From an uncultured Chromatiaceae bacterium (lineage in GTDB: Bacteria > Pseudomonadota > Gammaproteobacteria > Tenderiales > Tenderiaceae): 32,454 bases of DNA. Of the stretch, positions 8,949 to 18,029 are shown piece by piece. Both the position numbers and the translations under genes were made by a program. The stretch is from assembly GCA_947259785.1 (NCBI GenBank), contig CAMYNQ010000017.1, forward strand, positions 1 to 32,454. Direction: 5' to 3'. The stretch's first letter is position 1. Every line of letters starts with the position of its first letter. Below the pieces are notes generated by a model. The model was not told the DNA's origin and did no database searches. It worked only from the letters and a program-made list of their open reading frames with translations.

Positions 8949-9785
8949 TTAGGCATTCGCTAACCATTTGCAATCATACTCAGCAATTTGTTGGCGGATG
9001 TGATCAATGGCAGAGTTGGTCAGCACGCTACGCGTTTCGTCTCTTAATTCACCACCCAATTTTTGAGCCAGCTGTTGGGCAGTATCTAGCATCGCATCAA
9101 AACCAGACAAACCATCCGCCTGTGGATTAGGCATTTGTATAAAAAGGCTTACACCAGGTGTCGAAATAGCGTCTATATTATCAAGTTCAAAGACACCGGG
9201 TTTCACCATATTAGCCAGACTAAAAGCAGAACCACTATCCATTTGATAATGAAAAATTTGCATATCACCATGTTGCATTCCACTACTCTGAATCGCATCC
9301 ACCAATGCTTGACCAACAAAGAACCTACCTTGTTTCGCCATGACATTGAGCACCACCACTTTGTCTGGCGCACCTGTTTTATAGGTCTTTTTACTGGTCT
9401 CTACAATTTCAGGCTCTACGTCGCTCTTAGTATCACCGCGTAATTTTTCAAGTATGGAGCGGGCTCGCCCAGTCACTGAATCAGACTGGATTGGCTGTTC
9501 ATCGCGTTCATCTTCAACATGCATATCTAGCGTCTCTGCAACAGGCGCACGCTCTGACTCTCTCACCAAATTATCAAATCTCTGATAGCCAGATTCAGGC
9601 TGATTATCAAGATCAGCTACAGCGGAGCCAGAGACCACCGTATCAATATCATGATCATCTTTTGAAAACAAAACACTGTGATCAATTTCATCCCAGCTAT
9701 GACACCGTTTGCTACGCATCCTTGCGATTCCGGCAAGAATCATTACTACACCGATAACAATAAGTACTATTAGTAAAGAATCCAT
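8949..9785 (-). CDS. zipA: Cell division protein ZipA
   Basis: A 278-residue protein with the ZipA plan: one N-terminal membrane helix (residues 3-20, MDSLLIVLIVIGVVMILAG), a basic patch, an acidic linker (about 30-130), and a C-terminal FtsZ-binding domain (about 140-275). That domain shows VVVLNVMAKQGRFFVGQALV, FHYQMDSGSAFSLANMVKPG and VSLFIQMPNP, all typical. ZipA tethers FtsZ to the inner membrane and recruits later divisome proteins. It starts 30 nt after the smc stop, the usual gammaproteobacterial order. The linker is short compared with E. coli ZipA (328 residues). ligA, which often follows zipA in this class, is absent here. Confidence 0.93.
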   Translation of the reverse strand: MDSLLIVLIVIGVVMILAGIARMRSKRCHSWDEIDHSVLFSKDDHDIDTVVSGSAVADLDNQPESGYQRFDNLVRESERAPVAETLDMHVEDERDEQPIQSDSVTGRARSILEKLRGDTKSDVEPEIVETSKKTYKTGAPDKVVVLNVMAKQGRFFVGQALVDAIQSSGMQHGDMQIFHYQMDSGSAFSLANMVKPGVFELDNIDAISTPGVSLFIQMPNPQADGLSGFDAMLDTAQQLAQKLGGELRDETRSVLTNSAIDHIRQQIAEYDCKWLANA

Positions 9786-9815
9786 CTATACAATCCGTTC
9801 TATAAAGTCTTTAGC

Positions 9816-12800
9816 CTAACCTACCATCTGCACTGCTTCATCAACATCAACCGCAACCATGCGCGAAACCCCTGGCTCATGCATGGTGACACCCGTGAGT
9901 TGATCAGACATTTCCATGGTCGTTTTGTTATGCGTGATAAAGATAAACTGCACCTTCTCTGACATCTCTTTTACCATCTTACAAAAACGACCAACATTGG
10001 CCTCATCAAGTGGTGCATCAACTTCATCCAACATGCAGAACGGCGCCGGATTTAACTGGAAGATCGAGAACACCAGCGCCACCGCAGTCAGCGCTTTCTC
10101 ACCACCAGAGAGCAGGTGAATGCTTGAATTACGCTTGCCTGGTGGCCGTGCCATCACCGCCACACCAGTATCAAGCAGATCTTCACCAGTGAGTTCAAGA
10201 TAGGCATGACCACCACCGAACAGGCGTGGGAACAGCTCTTTAACACCAGCGTTGACCTTGTCATAGGTATCCTTGAATCGAGTCCGAGTCTCTTTATCAA
10301 TCTTGCGAATCGCATTTTCGAGCGTGTTTAGTGCATCGGTAAGATCTGCATTTTGTTTATCCAAATAGGTCTTACGCTCCGACTGCTCTTCAAACTCTTC
10401 AATCGCTGCAAGATTGATAGCCCCCAGGCGCTGAATGCGTTGACCAATCTCGCTGACCTGCTGCTGCCACCTAGCTTCGCTGGCATCATCCGGCAATTGC
10501 AGCAACACCTCCTCCATTACCAGGCCGGTCTCAGCAAACTGTTCCTCAACTGTCTGGCAACGGACTCTGAACTCCTGACTGCTCATGCGCTGTTTTTCAA
10601 GATCTGAACGAATCAGCTGAGATTTCTGCTCGGCCTGGTTGCGTTCATCATTCAGTTCACGCATGGCATGATCAAGTGCTTCAACTGCACGACGAGCCAG
10701 CTGCAACTCTTCTTCAACCGCAAGCCGATTCGCCAATAGCTCTTCCAGCTCGATATTCATTTCTTCAAGCGGATTGGCCTCGCCCTGTAGCTGGTTCTTT
10801 AACTCATCACGTCGTCTATCCAAATGACTTAGCTGACCCTGCATACGTTCAAGACGCTGCTGCGTTCCGTCCAACTGGGCACGAATCGATTGCAGTTTCA
10901 GGGCAATTTCATGGGCGCGTTCGCGGTCTTCGCGCGCCTGCTGTCGACATTGATCAAGACTCTGGCGCAGTTCATCACGCTGTTGACTCAGGTCATGCCG
11001 TGTCTGCTCAAAGTTTTCAGTCTTAGAAAGTACCTCGTCAAGACGGGCACGCATTTCCGACAGCGATTCTTCAGAGCTCAGGCGCTGCTGACGCAGATCA
11101 CCGATATCCGTTTCAAGCCGCTGTTTGCGATTATGAAACTGTTGCAGTCGTTCCTGGCGTGCGCTTAATTGTGAATCAATCTGGGCCTTGGATTGGGTGG
11201 TTTGATTCAAGCCACTTTGCAACTCTTCGCGCCCCCGTTCAAGGTCCTGTTGCCGAGCTCGGCTTTGTTGCAGGGTTTCCTGCAATTCTTCAACCCGCGC
11301 CGCCGTTTCTTCAATATCAGCTTCGAGTGTTTTCAACTCCTGCTCACGTTGCAAAACACCGGCTTTTTCATCAACGCCACGGGCAACCCGCAACCAGTCA
11401 CGACCCAACCAAATACCATCACGGGTGATGATTGATTCGTTGGCCTTGATTTGGTTGCGTAGTGACAGCGCCTGTTCAAGGGTATCAGCGGCATAAATGC
11501 CCGTCAGGAACGAGGCCATGGAATATTCTGAAGCCACCTTGCTTAGCAAGGCCACGCCGGCTGAACCGACATCAGCGTCTGCAGCCGACATTTTAGTATC
11601 GAAGACAGTCAACGCTCCTTGCTCAAGATCACTCAAGGCATTGGCAACGGCGTCCATGCCTTCAACACAAACGGACTCAAGGTTCAGACCAAGAGCGACC
11701 TCGACCGCCTGTTCCCAACCCGACTCAACAGTGATGTTCTGTGCCAGGCGGCTAGCATTATCCAGGCCCTTGGATTTAAGCCATGCATTGATTTTGTGGT
11801 TGCCCTTACCCAGCGCTTGCTGCTGCAAGGCTTCAAGCGAGGCGAGACGGCCGCGCATACTTTGCTGGCGACTGCGCTCTGCATCAAGTTCGCCGCTTAA
11901 GGTCTGAGTATGCTCGCGTTCATGACGAATCTGCTCAACCTGCTGCTCTACTTCATGACGCAATTGGCCAAGCTGTTCCTCACGCTGGTCACGTTCCAGT
12001 TGCAACTCTTCAATTTCTGTTTCAAGACTGCCCGGTGAAAGCAGACCGAGCTCATCATCAATTCGTTGAATGCGTTGATTAAGTTGGCTGAGGCTCTGCT
12101 CCTGATGCTGAATACGGGTCTTCTCTACTTCGGCACCGCGAATATGTTCTGATGAAGTCTGATTAAACTCATCCCACTGCTGCTGCCAGCCCTGCATAGA
12201 TTCTTCTGCCGCGCTCAACTTTGCCGCTGATTCGCTTTCTTTGTCGCGATAAACCAGCAACTCTTCTTCATTGGCCTCAAGCGACAGCTTCAACTCTTCC
12301 AAAGCAGAGCGGTCATTTTCCAGATGTTCAGTCGCTTCAGTCCAGGCCTCCTCCACTTCACGCATCTCACGTTCCTGCTGTGAGCGCGTATCTTTTATGT
12401 GTTGGATAGTCTGTTCCAGACGGGCGATCTCAGAACCCAGGGCATAATAACGGCCCTGAACCTGGTTAAATTTTTCATTGCTCTCGGTCTGATGTTCGCG
12501 TTGTGATTCGATAGCCGCTTCAATTCCACGCTGATCGGCAATTTGCGACTCAAGTGCTGTTTCTTGTGCCTGAATCTGTTTGTCACGCTCTTGCACGGTG
12601 GTATCAAGATTGGAAAATTTCAGTGCTAGCAATTCGGCCTTGAGCTTACGTTCTTCTTCTTTAAAACCTTTGTATTTTTCTGCCGTATTGGCCTGGCGTT
12701 GCAAAGTCGCAAGGCGCTTACCCAACTCTTCACGCAGATCATCAATACGCTCCAGGTTTTCGCGGCTATGCTTGATACGGTTTTCAGTCTCGCGACGGCG

Positions 12801-13325
12801 CTCTTTATATTTGGAGATGCCGGCAGCCTCTTCAATAAAGATTCGCAGTTCTTCCGGCTTGGCCTCAATCAGGCGGGAAATTGTGCCCTGTTCGATAATG
12901 GCGTAACTACGCGGCCCGAGGCCGGTACCAAGAAAGATGTCGGTAATATCACGACGCCGACAACGTGAACCATTGAGGTAATAATTTGACTGCCCATCAC
13001 GGGTTACCTGACGCTTAACGGAGATCTCATTATATGAGGCATATTCGCCGCCCAGCTTGCCTTCGGTATTTTCAAACACCAGCTCCACCGATGCTTGCCC
13101 CACCGGCTTACGCGAAGTTGAACCATTGAAGATGACATCTGACATGGAATCACCCCGCAGATTCTTGGCCGAACTTTCGCCCATAACCCAGCGAACCGCA
13201 TCAATGGTGTTTGATTTACCACAGCCATTCGGCCCAACAATACCAATCATATTGCTTGGCATTGGGATGGTTGTTGGGTCTACAAACGATTTAAAACCAG
13301 CCAGTTTAATGTTCTTAAGACGCAT
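9816..13325 (-). CDS. smc: Chromosome segregation ATPase SMC
   Basis: A full-length 1169-residue bacterial SMC. The N-terminal head starts MRLKNIKLAGFKSFVDPT and carries Walker A GPNGCGKS at 31-38. Long coiled coils (about 170-500 and 660-1000) flank a hinge (about 500-660). The C-terminal head has the LSGGEKALT signature at 1072-1080 and a Walker B with CMLDEVDAPLDEANV at about 1097. SMC dimers with ScpA/ScpB fold and separate chromosomes. Most gammaproteobacteria near E. coli use MukB instead, so SMC argues for a lineage outside the Enterobacterales-Vibrionales-Pasteurellales group. It is first in an apparent smc-zipA operon and diverges from queF. Confidence 0.97.
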   Translation of the reverse strand: MRLKNIKLAGFKSFVDPTTIPMPSNMIGIVGPNGCGKSNTIDAVRWVMGESSAKNLRGDSMSDVIFNGSTSRKPVGQASVELVFENTEGKLGGEYASYNEISVKRQVTRDGQSNYYLNGSRCRRRDITDIFLGTGLGPRSYAIIEQGTISRLIEAKPEELRIFIEEAAGISKYKERRRETENRIKHSRENLERIDDLREELGKRLATLQRQANTAEKYKGFKEEERKLKAELLALKFSNLDTTVQERDKQIQAQETALESQIADQRGIEAAIESQREHQTESNEKFNQVQGRYYALGSEIARLEQTIQHIKDTRSQQEREMREVEEAWTEATEHLENDRSALEELKLSLEANEEELLVYRDKESESAAKLSAAEESMQGWQQQWDEFNQTSSEHIRGAEVEKTRIQHQEQSLSQLNQRIQRIDDELGLLSPGSLETEIEELQLERDQREEQLGQLRHEVEQQVEQIRHEREHTQTLSGELDAERSRQQSMRGRLASLEALQQQALGKGNHKINAWLKSKGLDNASRLAQNITVESGWEQAVEVALGLNLESVCVEGMDAVANALSDLEQGALTVFDTKMSAADADVGSAGVALLSKVASEYSMASFLTGIYAADTLEQALSLRNQIKANESIITRDGIWLGRDWLRVARGVDEKAGVLQREQELKTLEADIEETAARVEELQETLQQSRARQQDLERGREELQSGLNQTTQSKAQIDSQLSARQERLQQFHNRKQRLETDIGDLRQQRLSSEESLSEMRARLDEVLSKTENFEQTRHDLSQQRDELRQSLDQCRQQAREDRERAHEIALKLQSIRAQLDGTQQRLERMQGQLSHLDRRRDELKNQLQGEANPLEEMNIELEELLANRLAVEEELQLARRAVEALDHAMRELNDERNQAEQKSQLIRSDLEKQRMSSQEFRVRCQTVEEQFAETGLVMEEVLLQLPDDASEARWQQQVSEIGQRIQRLGAINLAAIEEFEEQSERKTYLDKQNADLTDALNTLENAIRKIDKETRTRFKDTYDKVNAGVKELFPRLFGGGHAYLELTGEDLLDTGVAVMARPPGKRNSSIHLLSGGEKALTAVALVFSIFQLNPAPFCMLDEVDAPLDEANVGRFCKMVKEMSEKVQFIFITHNKTTMEMSDQLTGVTMHEPGVSRMVAVDVDEAVQMVG

Positions 13326-13476
13326 TCGTAATAACCTTCAGATGAATCTCTAGTCGCTTTCGCGTTAAAATACCGCCCGAATCATACCAGACCTAACGAT
13401 TGACGCCAGACCGGCATTCTAAATGCTGACAATCTAATTTATAAATATCCGTTAACTTATTGAGTTTTTAATAATT
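13326..13476. promoter_or_regulatory. Divergent smc / queF promoter region
   Basis: This 151-bp gap separates smc (minus) and queF (plus). On the minus strand an extended -10 (TGGTATGAT) lies about 60 nt upstream of smc. On the plus strand TTGACG occurs near 13400 but lacks a good -10 at proper spacing. Exact start sites cannot be read. Confidence 0.35.
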
Positions 13477-13866
13477 ATGTCAACTAAGCCAACCAAAGAA
13501 CTTGAAACCTTCGACAACCCCATGCCGGAGCGTGATTACACCATCCGCATCGACGTACCTGAGTTTACCTGCCTCTGCCCCAAGACTGGCCAGCCTGATT
13601 TTGCCACATTCAAGATCGAATATGTGGCCGACAAACAGTGTGTCGAACTCAAGGCCCTGAAGATGTATATGTGGTCGTTCCGTGAGGAAGGCGCCTTCCA
13701 CGAAAAAGTCACCAACGACATCCTTGGCGACCTGGTTGCCGCCACCCAGCCACGTTTCATGCGCCTGACCGGTGTCTTCAATGTCCGCGGCGGTATCTAC
13801 ACCACTGTTGTCGCTGAACATCGTAATCCAGATTGGCTTCCACCAGTTCCAGTTACCCTGCCCTAG
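13477..13866 (+). CDS. queF: NADPH-dependent 7-cyano-7-deazaguanine (preQ0) reductase, short type
   Basis: A 129-residue QueF, the single-domain (type I) form rather than the 280-residue two-domain form of E. coli. It reduces the nitrile of preQ0 to preQ1, the last free-base step of queuosine synthesis. The catalytic Cys34 lies in [12 protein letters not shown], with the conserved Asp41 seven residues later. The QueF motif [13 protein letters not shown], which binds NADPH, follows at about 67-79. The end [12 protein letters not shown] is also family-typical. The gene is first of a compact queF - FGGY kinase - cysZ set; the next gene starts directly after its stop codon. Confidence 0.95.
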   Translation: MSTKPTKELETFDNPMPERDYTIRIDVPEFTCLCPKTGQPDFATFKIEYVADKQCVELKALKMYMWSFREEGAFHEKVTNDILGDLVAATQPRFMRLTGVFNVRGGIYTTVVAEHRNPDWLPPVPVTLP

Positions 13867-15159
13867 GTGAGTCAATCGCTGTTCATTGGTATCGACCTGG
13901 GCACATCGGGCTGCCGCGCTATCGCCATCGATAGCGACGGCCAGCCGCTTGCCCAGGCAAACACACCAATGCCAGCACCGCTTAGTAATGGTGCAAAGGC
14001 TGAGCAAGATGCCGAAATTTGGTGGCAGGCAGTATCTGACGCTTTGTCTGCCCTGCTGGCTAAAACTCAAGTCGATTCAGTAAAAAGCATTGCCGTGGCT
14101 GGCACCTCAGGCACCCTGCTTTTAACCAATGACATGGGCGAGCCACTCAGCCCCGCCCTAATGTACAACGACGGCCGCAGCCAAATTGAGGCAACACGTA
14201 TCAGCGAAATAGCCCCCCAGGAATCAGCGGCCCATGGCGCCACCTCGGCACTGGCCAAGCTACTGCATCTACAGCCAGGCCCCGAGGCGTCTCACGCCTT
14301 ACATCAAGCCGACTGGATTGTCGGCAAGCTCAGCGGTCAATGGGGCATTAGCGATGCAAACAATTGCCTCAAGCTGGGTTTTGATGCCATACACAAATGC
14401 TGGCCGCAGTGGCTAGAGCCTCTGGGAGTGAATCAAGCCATTCTGCCCAAAGTCTTTCAACCCGGCACAGCCGTAGCAACAATAAACCAGCAAGTAGCCA
14501 TGCAGTTTGGCTTGCCGCTGACCACCCAGATCGTTGCTGGTACAACAGACAGCACTGCAGCCTTTATTGCCACTGGTGCCAGCCAAATTGGCGAAGCAGT
14601 GACCTCGCTGGGTTCGACCCTAGTAATGAAGGTGATTAGTGATCGTCCCATATTTTCACCCAGCCATGGTGTTTATTCCCAACCACTCGGTAACTTATGG
14701 TTAGTGGGTGGTGGCTCAAACAGTGGCGGCGCCGTGTTGCTGCACCACTTTAGCCAACAACAGCTGACCGATATGACGCCACAACTGCAACCAGAGCAAC
14801 CTACCGGGCTGGACTATTACCCGCTGATCAATCCGGGTGAACGCTTCCCTATTGCGGATAGTCACAAGCAACCCAGGCTATCTCCACGACCGGAAGATGA
14901 TGTCGTGTTTCTTCAGGCGATGCTTGAGGCCATGGCCAAAATCGAACAGCAGGGCTACCAAATATTGAAAGAATTAGGCGCACCCTATCCGATCAATATT
15001 CGCAGCGCCGGTGGCGGTAGCCGTAATCCAGCATGGACTAAAATCCGCCAAGCCAAACTCGCTGTGCCCATGCTCGAAGCACAACATCAGGAAGCCGCCT
15101 ATGGCAGTGCCCTTCTGGCGCGCCAGGGTTATTTACACCAACAAGGAATTTATTCATGA
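13867..15159 (+). CDS. FGGY-family carbohydrate kinase, D-ribulokinase-like
   Basis: A 430-residue kinase beginning with GTG immediately after the queF stop, so it is probably translated by coupling; no strong ribosome site is visible. The ATP-binding start FIGIDLGTSGCRAIAID (Asp10) and a second conserved Asp228 in AGTTDSTAAF fit the two catalytic aspartates of the family. VAGTSGTLLL and SAGGGSRNPAW are also typical. At about 430 residues it matches the short clade of cyanobacterial and plant D-ribulose kinases rather than the roughly 500-residue xylulokinases. It would phosphorylate a ketopentose in the cytoplasm. Substrate is inferred from clade length and motifs, so xylulose is not excluded. 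It overlaps cysZ by 4 bp (ATGA). Confidence 0.8.
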   Translation: MSQSLFIGIDLGTSGCRAIAIDSDGQPLAQANTPMPAPLSNGAKAEQDAEIWWQAVSDALSALLAKTQVDSVKSIAVAGTSGTLLLTNDMGEPLSPALMYNDGRSQIEATRISEIAPQESAAHGATSALAKLLHLQPGPEASHALHQADWIVGKLSGQWGISDANNCLKLGFDAIHKCWPQWLEPLGVNQAILPKVFQPGTAVATINQQVAMQFGLPLTTQIVAGTTDSTAAFIATGASQIGEAVTSLGSTLVMKVISDRPIFSPSHGVYSQPLGNLWLVGGGSNSGGAVLLHHFSQQQLTDMTPQLQPEQPTGLDYYPLINPGERFPIADSHKQPRLSPRPEDDVVFLQAMLEAMAKIEQQGYQILKELGAPYPINIRSAGGGSRNPAWTKIRQAKLAVPMLEAQHQEAAYGSALLARQGYLHQQGIYS

Positions 15160-15875
15160 ACCCGTTCATCGGCCTCACCTATGTCATCAAGGGCTTTAAT
15201 CTGATTCGCCGCCCTGGGCTGCGCCGCTTTGTACTCATCCCGCTATTGGTCAACATCACTCTATTCAGTGGTGGCATCTGGCTGGCGAGCACCTATTTTG
15301 ACGCCTATATGGCAGAAATTCTGCCAGAAGGGTTTGCCTGGCTCGAGTGGTTGCTGTGGCCTATATTTGCCGTAACACTGCTGCTAACCATGTTTTACAC
15401 CTTTACCCTGCTGGCCAACCTCATCTGCGCGCCATTCAATGGCCTGTTGGCAGAGGCGGTTGAATTAGAGCTTAAAGGTAAAATACAAAGCAGCGACATC
15501 AGCCTGATGCAAGCACTTAAGGACACACCAAAATCACTTTGGAGTGAGGTACGCAAACTTGGCTACTTCCTCAGCCGTGCCATTCCCTTATTGATCCTAT
15601 TCCTTATCCCGGTATTAAACATCGCCGCGCCATTCCTGTGGCTTGCCTTCAGCGCAGCATTGCTGGCACGAGAGTATTTTGATTACCCCATGGCCAATCA
15701 CGGTCAAAATTTTCAGCAGCAACGCCAAACCCTGAAACAACATCGCCTCAGCAGCCTCAGCTTCGGTGGCAGCATCATGTTGTTGACCATGATTCCGGTG
15801 GTTAACTTCATCGTCATGCCATTGGCCGTTGCCGGCGCCACCGCCATGTATCTGGAGCGCATTAGCAAACCCTAA
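15156..15875 (+). CDS. cysZ: Sulfate transporter CysZ (EI24 family)
   Basis: A 239-residue membrane protein with four to six helices. The N-terminus has the family signature GLTYVIKGFNLIRRPGLRRF followed by VLIPLLVNITLF. LANLICAPFNGLLAEAVE (near 87-104) and REYFDYPMANHG (near 172-183) are also strongly conserved. CysZ brings sulfate across the inner membrane for cysteine synthesis. E. coli CysZ has 253 residues. The start overlaps the kinase gene stop. Its link to queF and a sugar kinase is by position only; the functions are unrelated as far as known. Confidence 0.92.
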   Translation: MNPFIGLTYVIKGFNLIRRPGLRRFVLIPLLVNITLFSGGIWLASTYFDAYMAEILPEGFAWLEWLLWPIFAVTLLLTMFYTFTLLANLICAPFNGLLAEAVELELKGKIQSSDISLMQALKDTPKSLWSEVRKLGYFLSRAIPLLILFLIPVLNIAAPFLWLAFSAALLAREYFDYPMANHGQNFQQQRQTLKQHRLSSLSFGGSIMLLTMIPVVNFIVMPLAVAGATAMYLERISKP

Positions 15876-15884
15876 AACAATACA

Positions 15885-15912
15885 TGCTTTCGCGTAGTAA
15901 AAATGCTATAAT
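15885..15912 (+). promoter_or_regulatory. Candidate promoter for the DEAD-box helicase gene
   Basis: TGCTATAAT (15904-15912) is a perfect -10 box with an extended TG element, followed by a GC-rich CCGGCTCC. The -35 at about 15885-15890 (TGCTTT) is poor. Transcription would begin near 15919, about 240 nt before the helicase start. Confidence 0.45.
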
Positions 15913-16158
15913 CCGGCTCCGTAATTTTATCGCAATAGCTACCGCTCATATCACGAGCCTGTCGGGCTTAGGCGATCATCGCGAAGACGAAGCCGTTGTG
16001 TCAGGTTTTTCTGATTTTTTGAGGTACGTAGTAGTTATACGTATCGCCAAAATTAATTGAAAATATGCTTGTAGCGGCTTACCAACGATAGATCTGCCCC
16101 ATACTCGAAAGACTCCCAGGGTGTCGCCTATTGCCACAAGCAGCAAAGGTGCCGCTCC
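15913..16158 (+). promoter_or_regulatory. Long 5' leader of the DEAD-box helicase gene
   Basis: About 240 nt separate the candidate promoter from the helicase ATG, with no supported ORF. Small hairpins are visible: GCGAT/ATCGC near 15972, TCAG/CTGA around a T-run near 16000-16020, and TACGTA pairs near 16025-16042. AGCGGC (16073-16078) can pair with GCCGCT (16151-16156), which lies just before the start codon. Cold-shock helicase genes such as E. coli deaD are known for long regulatory leaders; control here is inferred. Confidence 0.4.
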
Positions 16159-17943
16159 ATGTCTGATCCAAAAACTTCTGTCCCACCATTTTCCGAATTA
16201 GGACTTATTCAACCGCTTGTCGATGCACTTAAAGAGGTTGGTTATGAAACACCCTCCCCCATCCAGGCTGAAACCATCCCTCTTTTGCTAGAAGGAAAAG
16301 ACCTTATAGGCCAAGCGCAAACAGGCACAGGCAAGACTGCCGCCTTTGCACTGCCCCTAATATCAAATATCGATCTAAAAAAACTTGAACCACAAATCCT
16401 GGTGCTGGCACCAACACGCGAGCTGGCTATTCAGGTTGCCGAGGCCTTCCAAAAATATGCGTCAAAAATGAAAGGCTTTCACGTTGCCCCTATCTACGGC
16501 GGCCAGAGCTACGACAGCCAAATCCGTCAGCTAAAACGTGGTGTACACGTGGTCGTTGGCACACCTGGTCGTGTGATGGATCACATGCGCAAAGGCACTC
16601 TGAAACTAAAAGGCTTGAAGGCACTGGTGCTGGATGAGGCCGACGAAATGTTACGTATGGGTTTTATTGATGACGTAGAGTGGGTGCTGGAACAGACTCC
16701 GCCAACGCGACAAATCGCCTTGTTCTCGGCCACCATGCCTGCTGTTATTCGCAAAATCGCTGACAAGCATTTGACTGACCCAGAGCATGTCACCATTAAA
16801 GTTAAAACCACCACGGCTGAAACCATTCGCCAACGCTACTGGACGGTCAGCGGTCATCACAAACTCGACGCCCTTACACGTCTGCTTGAGGCAGAAACCT
16901 TTGACGGCATGATCATCTTTGTTCGCACCAAGAATGCCGCTGTTGAATTATCAGAAAAACTTGAGGCTCGCGGTTATGCATCATCGCCACTGACAGGCGA
17001 TTTAGACCAAAAAATGCGCGAACGCACTGTCGATAGACTCAAAAAGGGCAAACTGGATATTCTAGTCGCTACCGACGTGGTCGCCCGCGGCCTTGATGTG
17101 GAGCGTATCACCCACGTCATCAATTATGACGTACCTTACGACACCGAGTCATACACTCACCGTATCGGTCGTACCGGTCGTGCTGGTCGTAAGGGTGATG
17201 CCATACTTTTCATTGCGCCTCGTGAGCAACGCATGCTGGGCAGCATTGAGCGTGCTACCCGCCAGAAGATCGAGAAGCTTGAACTGCCTTCAAATGAAAT
17301 CATTAATGACAAACGCATTGAGCGTTTCAATCAACGCATCACTGACACATTAAACGCTGGTTATGACATGGAGTTCTTCCAAAGTTTAATGGAAAACTAT
17401 CAGCAGGAACACAACATCCCGGCAATAGAAATTGCCGCTGCACTAGCCAAGTTGGTTCAAGGCAAACAGCCCCTCCTGATGCAAAACAAACCACCTCAGG
17501 AACCACGCGCAAAGAAAGAGTTCAGCAAACGCGAACGCCCAGAGAGGTCATCACGTGGAGAGCGCTCACGGCCATCATCAGATCGCCCGAGAAAAATGCG
17601 CCCACCAGAAGAAGGCATGGAGCGTTACAGGATTGAGGTTGGAAACAAGGATAAAGTCAAACCTGGCAACATCGTTGGCGCTATCGCCAATGAAGGCGGC
17701 CTCGATAGCGAACACATCGGTCGCATCGATATCCATGATGATTACAGTACTGTTGACCTGCCTGAAGGTATGCCAAAAGATATTTTTCAGGATTTACAGA
17801 AAACACGCGTTGCTGGCAAGCAACTGAGACTGTCAAAACTTAGCGAAGAAAGACCAGCCAAAAAAGACTATAAACCAAAGACGGGGAAGTCAACCAGTGG
17901 CGACAAACCGTTAAAACGCAAGAAGCCTAAATCGGATAAATAA
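16159..17943 (+). CDS. deaD: DEAD-box ATP-dependent RNA helicase, DeaD/CsdA type
   Basis: A 594-residue helicase. In order: FSELGL and the Q motif (GYETPSPIQ, 28-36), motif I AQTGTGKT (53-60), PTRELA, the DEAD box at 159-162, SAT, then the second RecA domain ending with HRIGRTGRAGR. The helicase core is followed by a basic, Arg/Ser-rich linker (about 450-485). After it comes a DbpA/CsdA-type RNA-binding domain (RYRIEVGNKDKVKPGNIVGAI...), then a lysine-rich tail. CsdA (629 residues in E. coli) unwinds RNA during ribosome assembly and at low temperature. Monocistronic by position. The exact subfamily rests on the C-terminal domain and length. Confidence 0.92.
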   Translation: MSDPKTSVPPFSELGLIQPLVDALKEVGYETPSPIQAETIPLLLEGKDLIGQAQTGTGKTAAFALPLISNIDLKKLEPQILVLAPTRELAIQVAEAFQKYASKMKGFHVAPIYGGQSYDSQIRQLKRGVHVVVGTPGRVMDHMRKGTLKLKGLKALVLDEADEMLRMGFIDDVEWVLEQTPPTRQIALFSATMPAVIRKIADKHLTDPEHVTIKVKTTTAETIRQRYWTVSGHHKLDALTRLLEAETFDGMIIFVRTKNAAVELSEKLEARGYASSPLTGDLDQKMRERTVDRLKKGKLDILVATDVVARGLDVERITHVINYDVPYDTESYTHRIGRTGRAGRKGDAILFIAPREQRMLGSIERATRQKIEKLELPSNEIINDKRIERFNQRITDTLNAGYDMEFFQSLMENYQQEHNIPAIEIAAALAKLVQGKQPLLMQNKPPQEPRAKKEFSKRERPERSSRGERSRPSSDRPRKMRPPEEGMERYRIEVGNKDKVKPGNIVGAIANEGGLDSEHIGRIDIHDDYSTVDLPEGMPKDIFQDLQKTRVAGKQLRLSKLSEERPAKKDYKPKTGKSTSGDKPLKRKKPKSDK

Positions 17944-17967
17944 ACCTACTAGTCAAACCCTACTTTA

Positions 17968-17996
17968 ATCCAAGGGTGAGATAATCACCCTTGGAT
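17968..17996. terminator. Perfect 12-bp hairpin between convergent genes
   Basis: ATCCAAGGGTGA (17968-17979) and TCACCCTTGGAT (17985-17996) are perfect reverse complements with a GATAA loop. It lies 25 bp past the helicase stop and 33 bp from the convergent aminotransferase stop. There is no strong T-run on either side, but a bidirectional terminator is the simplest reading. Confidence 0.65.
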
Positions 17997-18029
17997 ATAT
18001 GGGTTTCGATCATTATAAAAAACTCGAAC

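Noticed and set aside
13480-14070. 196-residue minus-strand frame opposite queF and the FGGY kinase
   Set aside because: Covers two well-supported genes on the other strand and has no recognisable motif.
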